Below are positions 7,224-11,676 of a stretch of DNA of 11,676 nucleotides, piece after piece. The notes under the pieces were generated by a model, which was not told where the DNA came from, did not search any database, and saw only the letters and a list, made by a program, of their open reading frames with translations. The position numbers and the translations under genes were made by a program. Each line of letters opens with the position of its first letter. Positions within the stretch are counted from its first letter, which is position 1. The DNA is from G039029935 sp039029935 (lineage in GTDB: Bacteria > Chloroflexota > Anaerolineae > Caldilineales > Caldilineaceae), in NCBI GenBank assembly GCA_039029935.1, contig JBCCFC010000294.1, positions 1 through 11,676 on the forward strand, in the 5' to 3' direction.

Positions 7224-8120
7224 AGTAAAATAGACTTGGGCTATCCCCATTCAGTAATAGATGATGGCAAAGGCGGCACAATCATCGGCCTGAAAGATAT
7301 GCCCCAAACGACCTTTGATTTGGTGAAACAAAATTTTACACCACGCCCAGATGATGTCTTGATCGCCACCTTTCCGCGTTCTGGCACAATATGGACACGT
7401 CAACTCGTGCATTTATTATCGAATGGTGATGAGACAGATGCTCAAGGGTTTAGTGAAACCATTCCCTTCTTGGATCCAATCGGGGATGAGCTGGCTACAC
7501 TCATCGCGTTTGAGCAGAGGCAATCTCCTCGCTATTTTTGCTCACATCGTCGTTTATCACTGATGCCAGGCTATGATGCGCACACGGACCGTCTTTCAGG
7601 CCGTTACATTTATGTTGTGCGCAACCCCAAAGATTGTGCCGTCTCCTACTACCATTTCTCGAAAAAGAGCTGGCTGATTGAGTATACTGGTACATGGGAT
7701 CACTATTGTGAGCTGTTCTTTGCAGGGCTTGTGCCTTGGGGCAGCTACTTTGATCATGTAAGCGAGTGGTGGCAGGCCAGCCAGCGGTTTGACAATATCT
7801 TGTTTATCCACTATGAAGAGATGAAACGTGACCTTGCTTCTGTCGTCACCCGATTAGCCGACTGGTTAGATATTGATGCCACACCACAGGTGATTGAACG
7901 CGTTTTAGATGGTGCGGACTTTGGCAAAATGGGCAACAATCCCCAAACCAATATGCATGAATTTTATAACAAGAGCGATACGACCAATGGATCACCCCAT
8001 ATGCGCAAAGGCACTGTGGGTGACTGGCGTAATTATTTCACAGAGGAACAGAGTGCGCGTTTTGATGAGATGGCGCAGGACCGTCTCGCCTCGATTGGGT
8101 TAGGGTTGGACTTTGGGTGA
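7221..8120 (+). CDS. PAPS-dependent sulfotransferase (Sulfotransfer_1, SULT-like)
   Basis: This 299-residue enzyme would transfer sulfate from 3'-phosphoadenylyl sulfate to a hydroxyl or amine of a small molecule in the cytoplasm. All family signatures are present in order: the 5'-phosphosulfate loop ATFPRSGTIWTR (49-60); the catalytic His of the SHRRLSL segment (His109); the 3'-phosphate site YVVRNPKDCAVSYYHF (131-146; Arg134, Ser142); and the C-terminal RKGTVGDWRNYFT (262-274), which is characteristic of cytosolic SULT enzymes. Length matches the family (about 290-300). There is no signal peptide or membrane segment. It begins 20 bases after the TOPRIM-like gene and may be read from the same transcript, though its role there is unclear. 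The acceptor cannot be predicted from sequence. Confidence 0.93.
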   Translation: MSKIDLGYPHSVIDDGKGGTIIGLKDMPQTTFDLVKQNFTPRPDDVLIATFPRSGTIWTRQLVHLLSNGDETDAQGFSETIPFLDPIGDELATLIAFEQRQSPRYFCSHRRLSLMPGYDAHTDRLSGRYIYVVRNPKDCAVSYYHFSKKSWLIEYTGTWDHYCELFFAGLVPWGSYFDHVSEWWQASQRFDNILFIHYEEMKRDLASVVTRLADWLDIDATPQVIERVLDGADFGKMGNNPQTNMHEFYNKSDTTNGSPHMRKGTVGDWRNYFTEEQSARFDEMAQDRLASIGLGLDFG

Positions 8121-8232
8121 AATAAGTTAAGATCAGCATATCTCTAAATCTGCATTCCTTGCTTTGACACGATACACTCATATGTGTTATAATTTCATCG
8201 AACATATATTTGCTAACACAGAGGAGTATTGC
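8121..8232 (+). promoter_or_regulatory. Near-consensus sigma-70 promoter of the Rpn-family gene
   Basis: In the 112-base gap, TTGACA (8164-8169) is followed after 18 bases by TATAAT (8188-8193), with an extended TG (8185-8186) one base before it. Transcription should start near 8200. The ribosome-binding site GAGGAG (8221-8226) lies 6 bases before ATG 8233. Both hexamers match consensus, so this gene is expected to be transcribed independently and strongly. No clear terminator hairpin for the sulfotransferase gene was seen in the gap. Confidence 0.8.
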
Positions 8233-9393
8233 ATGGCAAAACGCAAGAACAAGAAATCCAAGCCACCCACAACTCAATCACCCACCCAAACAGATCGTAT
8301 CAAAACAGCCCACAATAACTTTTTCGAGTATGTGTTTTCCGATTTGAATCATGCACGTGAATTTTTAGCGGTCTACGGTCCACGCGAGGTGATATCGAGG
8401 CTTGTATTGGACGATCTCGATTTCCAAAAAGATGGCTTTATGGATGAGCGTCTACGCAACCAACGGACAGATATGTTTTATGAAGCACCGTTGATGGCGT
8501 CACAATCATCTCAGGCAAAAACTCCATCGCAGCAGAATACGCCAACCGCGCCAGCACACATTTATATCTTGTTTGAACACAAAAGCACATCAGAGGCCGA
8601 TGTGTTGGAACAGGTGCTGCGCTATATGAGTGAGCGCTGGCGCATTGACCGCAAAAATAGCAAACCTCTACGCCCCATCATCGTGATTATTGTCTATCAT
8701 GGCGAAGATAGCTGGTCTATCCCCAAAACGTTTGTCGAGTTGTTCAAGGATGTAGACCCAATTTTTCACCCATACATTCCTAATTTCAAATACATTCTAT
8801 TTGATACGAGTGACTACACTGATAGCGAAATTTTGGACAAAATTGCATCTGGGTCTTTACAAGCTGCGTTGTTGCTACTAAAATATATCTATGACGAGTC
8901 CTTGAATGAGCGGGTTAGGGATATCTTTGAACCGCTGACAGCCACCAAGTTACCACGCGAGAAATTACTGGCACACTTGGAGGCGATGTTGACGTACACG
9001 ACAGCGATTAAAAATCGTGTGCCAGATGAAGTGTTGGACGAAACCGTGAATGAGTTATTTGCGGAGGAGGGGATCACAATTATGAATATCAAAGAGCGTT
9101 GGATGGAAAAAGGAAAAATTGAAGGGATAGTTGAGGGGATGATAGAGGGGAAAGCGAAGGGCATATTTGAAGGCAAACTCGAAGATAAGCGCGAAATGAT
9201 TATAAAAGTTCTCAACCATATATCGCCTTTGGATGAAACGGATGCTAACATGATTACCAAAAACCTCGCAAAAATTGACGATTTGGACTCATTGGATACG
9301 CTCGTGGATGCAGCTCTGGACTCTCACCATACTGGGCTTGGGCAATTTATGATACAGCTAATCACTGTGACGGATGAGTACAACCCATCATGA
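8233..9393 (+). CDS. Rpn-family PD-(D/E)XK nuclease / putative transposase (YhgA-like)
   Basis: This 386-residue protein matches the Rpn (recombination-promoting nuclease, transposase_31) layout: an N-terminal basic stretch, the FF..VFSD opening (about 30-37), then a PD-(D/E)XK core with Asp80 (RTDMFYEA) and Glu115-His-Lys117 (ILFEHKS), followed by a helix with Gln127 (LEQVLRYM). A low-complexity insert of about 23 residues (87-109) separates the catalytic Asp from the ExK strand. The C-terminus has the family's degenerate EGKxEG helix (about 291-312). The start is set by GAGGAG and ATG at 8233; a TTG at 8164 in the same frame is part of the -35 box and is rejected. A strong internal translation start lies at 9082. 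Rpn proteins are DNA nucleases linked to recombination and, in E. coli, to phage defence. No terminal inverted repeats mark it as an IS. Confidence 0.87.
   Translation: MAKRKNKKSKPPTTQSPTQTDRIKTAHNNFFEYVFSDLNHAREFLAVYGPREVISRLVLDDLDFQKDGFMDERLRNQRTDMFYEAPLMASQSSQAKTPSQQNTPTAPAHIYILFEHKSTSEADVLEQVLRYMSERWRIDRKNSKPLRPIIVIIVYHGEDSWSIPKTFVELFKDVDPIFHPYIPNFKYILFDTSDYTDSEILDKIASGSLQAALLLLKYIYDESLNERVRDIFEPLTATKLPREKLLAHLEAMLTYTTAIKNRVPDEVLDETVNELFAEEGITIMNIKERWMEKGKIEGIVEGMIEGKAKGIFEGKLEDKREMIIKVLNHISPLDETDANMITKNLAKIDDLDSLDTLVDAALDSHHTGLGQFMIQLITVTDEYNPS
9063..9084 (+). promoter_or_regulatory. Strong internal Shine-Dalgarno and ATG within the Rpn gene
   Basis: GGAGGAGGGG (9063-9072) contains a perfect AGGAGG (9065-9070), 11 bases before an in-frame ATG at 9082. 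It is stronger than the site of the full-length protein. The encoding codons (A-E-E-G) could have avoided this purine run, so it may be kept for internal initiation. Confidence 0.65.
9082..9393 (+). CDS. Candidate intragenic Rpn antitoxin (C-terminal 103 residues, RpnS-like)
   Basis: Translation from ATG 9082 gives a 103-residue protein (MNIKERWMEKGK...) in the frame of the nuclease gene. It consists of the EGKxEG helix and the C-terminal helical domain and lacks the catalytic core. In E. coli, rpn genes make such a short C-terminal form from an internal start, and it blocks the full-length toxic nuclease. Here the sequence shows the start signals and the domain boundary in the expected place; the antitoxin role is inferred by analogy. 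The alternative is that the Shine-Dalgarno is a chance result of Glu/Gly codons. Confidence 0.45.
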   Translation: MNIKERWMEKGKIEGIVEGMIEGKAKGIFEGKLEDKREMIIKVLNHISPLDETDANMITKNLAKIDDLDSLDTLVDAALDSHHTGLGQFMIQLITVTDEYNPS

Positions 9394-9398
9394 TGGGT
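9383..9398. other. 16-bp perfect palindrome between convergent genes
   Basis: ACCCATCATGATGGGT is its own reverse complement. It spans the stop codon of the Rpn gene and the 10-bp gap to the stop of the Rieske gene. It could act as a weak bidirectional stop signal or a protein site. It lacks the GC-rich stem and T tract of a standard intrinsic terminator. Confidence 0.55.
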
Positions 9399-9403
9399 AA
9401 CTA

Positions 9404-10444
9404 TCACCAATGGCTTGGCGCAATCTTTCCGACCAACTTCCCCAACCGCGCTATCGCCGTATCTGCCGCCTCGCTCTGGCTCCACTCATGCAGATACGGC
9501 TCGGCCTTGTCCTGAACGGGCAAGCCACGCCCATCCACAAATCCATGTTTCCGCAATTGATACCGCCTTGCTGAAAACAGCGCATCTTCCTCGCGGATTT
9601 TGCGCGCCGACTTTAGCATGAAAAAGCGCGCCATCGGCCAGCCTTGCTTGGGAACAACGTTATCGGGTACATGATAAACCTCGTGGATAATTGAGCGTTC
9701 AGCACTCAGCGGCGTGATGTGGCTCTCGATGACCATGCCAACGGCCAGTCCATCATAGACTTCGTTGCGAATTTGATACGCGGTCGGTGCCCATACACGG
9801 GTGCGTGTGATCATAGAGCGGTTCATGGGCAGTTTATAGCCTAGCTCGACTAAATTGACACGATGCCCGTTATACTCTTCTTTGCCTAGATAGACACAAT
9901 GGTTGAAAACACTTTGATGGTACTCCGCAGGATGAAGAAAATCGAGATAGTTTTCTTGTACATGATAGACATCCGACTCAATGTGTATGTCAAACCAAAA
10001 GGGATAAGCGTCGCTAGGGCGTGATTGCAAAGGTGGTTGTGTAACCTGCTCCACAGCCCAAGGGAGACGCACCCAGAGTAAAATACCATCATCATGGGCA
10101 AGATAACGGGGCAGTTTAAGACGGGGGCGGTCGATGCAGTAGCCGTTGCGAAACTGCCAGCCATGCCAAGGACAGGTCAGGCGTCCATCATCCGTGACGA
10201 TGCCCTCGCCCAATGGCCCACCCCAATGCGGGCAAACCGCAGATGCCGCCTGCACCAAGCCATCATCATCGCTGGTGCGCCAAAAGACAATTTCTTGGTC
10301 AGCAATTGTCTTGACGAGTGTTTTGCCTGGGCGCAAAGACTCACTAAATGCCACCACATACCACTGACCTAAATGGGAAGAGTCGTTTGACTGTTCAACC
10401 CCTGACTGTTCAATTCCTGACTGTTCAACACTATTATCAATCAT
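9404..10444 (-). CDS. Rieske non-haem iron oxygenase, alpha-subunit type
   Basis: This 346-residue protein uses a Rieske [2Fe-2S] cluster to feed electrons to a mononuclear iron site for oxygen activation. The cluster ligands are CPHWGG (Cys71, His73) and CPWHGW (Cys91, His94). The iron site is NYLDFLHPAEYH (Asn165, Asp168, His171, His176), with acidic residues at 285-287 (EED) as the likely third ligand. Length fits the shorter mononuclear oxygenases (KshA, vanillate demethylase or PaO-like types). No reductase or ferredoxin partner is visible nearby, so it relies on one encoded elsewhere. The substrate is unknown. The N-terminus before residue 24 contains an unusual (V/I)EQSG triplication and is otherwise not part of the fold. 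The start is ATG at 10444; no convincing ribosome-binding site was seen. Confidence 0.92.
   Translation of the reverse strand: MIDNSVEQSGIEQSGVEQSNDSSHLGQWYVVAFSESLRPGKTLVKTIADQEIVFWRTSDDDGLVQAASAVCPHWGGPLGEGIVTDDGRLTCPWHGWQFRNGYCIDRPRLKLPRYLAHDDGILLWVRLPWAVEQVTQPPLQSRPSDAYPFWFDIHIESDVYHVQENYLDFLHPAEYHQSVFNHCVYLGKEEYNGHRVNLVELGYKLPMNRSMITRTRVWAPTAYQIRNEVYDGLAVGMVIESHITPLSAERSIIHEVYHVPDNVVPKQGWPMARFFMLKSARKIREEDALFSARRYQLRKHGFVDGRGLPVQDKAEPYLHEWSQSEAADTAIARLGKLVGKIAPSHW
10385..10429 (-). repeat. 15-bp tandem repeat (three copies) at the Rieske N-terminus
   Basis: Read on the minus strand, the units (G/A)TTGAACAGTCAGG(A/G) are repeated three times, the last one slightly altered, and encode VEQSG, IEQSG and VEQSN. 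The repeat keeps the frame. It shares the core GTTGAA/TTCAAC with the octamer repeat in the nearby spacer. Confidence 0.9.
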
Positions 10445-10499
10445 GATTGGATTTTAATTCAATTACCTGTTAAACTAAAGCATTGTCGCAAGAAGAGTT

Positions 10500-10568
10500 A
10501 ATGTTGAATTTATACATTTGGATAGATTTCAACCCTTCAACCCTTCAACCTTTCAACTCTTCAACATT
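10500..10568. repeat. 8-bp tandem repeat closed by a 9-bp inverted repeat, upstream of selD
   Basis: Five head-to-tail octamers of the form TTCAAC(C/T/A)(C/T) run from 10528 to 10567. AATGTTGAA (10500-10508) is the exact reverse complement of TTCAACATT (10560-10568), whose first eight bases are the last octamer; the first six bases of the other octamers could pair with the same arm. The rest of the 162-bp divergent spacer (10445-10606) shows no convincing promoter for either gene. Confidence 0.85.
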
Positions 10569-10606
10569 CTAACGAAAACAAGTAGGAATAAACAGTAGTC
10601 ATCATT

Positions 10607-11676
10607 ATGGATCAAACAAAAATTGCATTAACATCAATGGTTGCTTGCGCGGGTTGAGCATCCAAGCTCCCGCCGGGGGCACTGTCTCACGTTGTGGGGC
10701 AATTAGCAGAATTATTTCCCGCCAGCGAGCATCCCAATGTGCAAGTTGGCTTGGCTGAACCAGATGATGCATTGGTCTATCGTCTGGATGATGAGCGCGC
10801 GTTGATTCAGACGACCGACTTCTTCACACCCATTGTTGACGATCCGGCCACCTATGGCGCAATTGCCGCCGCCAATGCCATGAGCGATGTCTATGCGATG
10901 GGAGGCGAGGTTCTGGTCTGTCTCAACATCGCTGGGTTTCCCGAATCATTGGGCGCAGACATCATCGGCCAGATTCTGGCGGGCGGTGCAGCCAAGGTGC
11001 AAGAAGCGGGTGCAGTCATTGCAGGCGGGCATACCGTCACCAATCCAGAGCCATTTTATGGGCTGAGTGTGACAGGCTCGGCGCACCCTGATAAAGTGAT
11101 GCGCAAAGGTGGTGCGCAGGCGGGAGATCGCCTTTTTGTGACCAAGCCGTTGGGTACTGGCATTGTCACAACTGCTGCCAAGTTAACTGGCTCATCCGAA
11201 TCCAGAGTAGCAAAGATGGCGCGTCGTGCGCAGGGCAAGCTAGACATTGACCCTGCTCATCTGGATGCAGCGATTGCGTCGATGAGTCATCTCAATAAGG
11301 CTGCGGCACAGGCTGCAAGGGCGGCAGGGGTACGCTGTGCAACCGATGTTACAGGCTTTGGTCTGCTGGGGCATGGCAGTGAAATGGCGATTGCCAGTCA
11401 CCGAGAATCGCAGGTCGGGTTCCGTATTCGATCCACAGATGTGCCTGTTCTGCCAGGGGTCATGGACTATATTGACGCTGGCTATCTCACACGTGGACAT
11501 GTGCGCAATCCTGAGCATTTTGGTACTCATGTGCAGATGGAAGAGAGCGTATTGTCGGCGCATCGTATTCTACTTTGGGAGGCAGAAACCAGTGGTGGGT
11601 TGCTTGTGGCAGTGGCTGATTCTCAGGCAGAGATATTCCGCTCAACTTGTGAGGAGTTAGGGCAGGATTGTTGGGA
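10607..11676 (+). CDS. selD: Selenide, water dikinase (selenophosphate synthetase) with in-frame TGA for selenocysteine, 3' partial
   Basis: SelD makes selenophosphate from selenide and ATP, the selenium donor for Sec-tRNA and 2-selenouridine. The frame starts at ATG 10607, since an in-frame TAA at 10589 closes it upstream, and runs to the window end with a single stop, TGA at 10655-10657. That TGA falls at residue 17, the position of the catalytic Cys17 in E. coli SelD, inside CAG-U-ASKLPPGAL with Lys20 conserved. Downstream the protein is intact: TTDFFTPIVDDP (Asp71), AAANAMSDVYAMGG, AGGHT, DVTGFGLLGH (Asp247) and ETSGGLL (327-333). The TGA is therefore read as selenocysteine and not a nonsense mutation. 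A hairpin follows it. There are about 356 residues here; full-length proteins are only slightly longer than this or similar. The ribosome-binding site is weak. selA, selB and selC must be elsewhere if this is functional. Confidence 0.95.
10655..10689 (+). promoter_or_regulatory. Candidate bacterial SECIS hairpin in selD
   Basis: Directly after the TGA, GCTCCC (10666-10671) pairs with GGGGGC (10675-10680), with one G-U pair, around a three-base loop GCC whose first base is G, as in bacterial SECIS loops. TGAG (10655-10658) can also pair with CTCA (10686-10689), giving a lower stem that includes the UGA, separated by an internal loop. The loop lies 14 bases after the TGA, slightly closer than common spacing. 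SelB would bind it to recode UGA. The hairpin is inferred by eye; no folding energy was computed. Confidence 0.7.

Noticed and set aside
8164..8232. TTG start at 8164 for the Rpn gene
   Set aside because: The TTG is part of the TTGACA -35 box, and transcription should begin downstream of it; ATG 8233 has a good ribosome-binding site.
8233..9393. Insertion sequence
   Set aside because: Although the family is often labelled transposase, no terminal inverted repeats or target duplications were seen around the gene.
9415..10372. Plus-strand and alternate-frame open frames opposite the Rieske gene
   Set aside because: They are shadows of the minus-strand oxygenase, which has all its metal-binding motifs.
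10528..10567. CRISPR or phage attachment site
   Set aside because: Octamers are contiguous with no spacers, and no integrase or tRNA gene is present.
10655..10657. TGA as a nonsense mutation or sequencing error in selD
   Set aside because: It falls on the catalytic Cys/Sec position, the downstream frame is intact for about 340 residues, and a hairpin follows.

Overview
The window looks like a bacterial chromosome of intermediate GC content with dense genes and short intergenic gaps. The lineage cannot be fixed from sequence alone. The giant nucleotide-transporter-like/HEAT/cyclic-nucleotide-domain fusion, a eukaryotic-type sulfotransferase, an Rpn-family nuclease and a selenocysteine-containing SelD would all fit a Chloroflexota-type environmental bacterium; this is a low-confidence inference.

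Region 1 (3-5539, + strand) holds three closely packed genes. First is a 5'-truncated membrane protein of more than 1460 residues: transporter-like helices, HEAT repeats, a disordered linker with three exact-period 52-residue repeats, and a C-terminal cyclic-nucleotide-binding fold. Next is a stand-alone protein with a paralogous but degenerate cyclic-nucleotide fold. Third is a small winged-helix-like protein whose basic/acidic tail resembles the linker of the first gene. They look like parts of one uncharacterised membrane signalling assembly. Region 2 (5555-7200, + strand) is a two-gene cassette with a 4-base overlap: an OLD/COG4637-like ABC-type ATPase and a short TOPRIM-like protein. It resembles ATPase-nuclease defence pairs, but the second gene may be truncated. 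Region 3 (7221-8120, + strand) is a PAPS-dependent sulfotransferase.

Region 4 (8164-9393, + strand) is an Rpn-family PD-(D/E)XK nuclease with its own near-consensus sigma-70 promoter. Inside it, a very strong Shine-Dalgarno sequence precedes an in-frame ATG and would give a separate 103-residue C-terminal protein, the arrangement of the intragenic antitoxins of Rpn defence systems. It ends convergently with region 5 (9404-10444, - strand), a Rieske non-haem iron oxygenase whose N-terminus carries a 15-bp tandem repeat.

Region 6 (10445-11676) starts with a 162-bp divergent spacer holding an 8-bp tandem repeat closed by a 9-bp inverted repeat. It continues with selD, whose catalytic residue 17 is encoded by an in-frame TGA followed by a SECIS-like hairpin. 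This SelD is a selenoprotein, so the organism should have selenocysteine machinery elsewhere. An ordinary gene caller would miss or truncate the gene. It runs off the window's 3' end.
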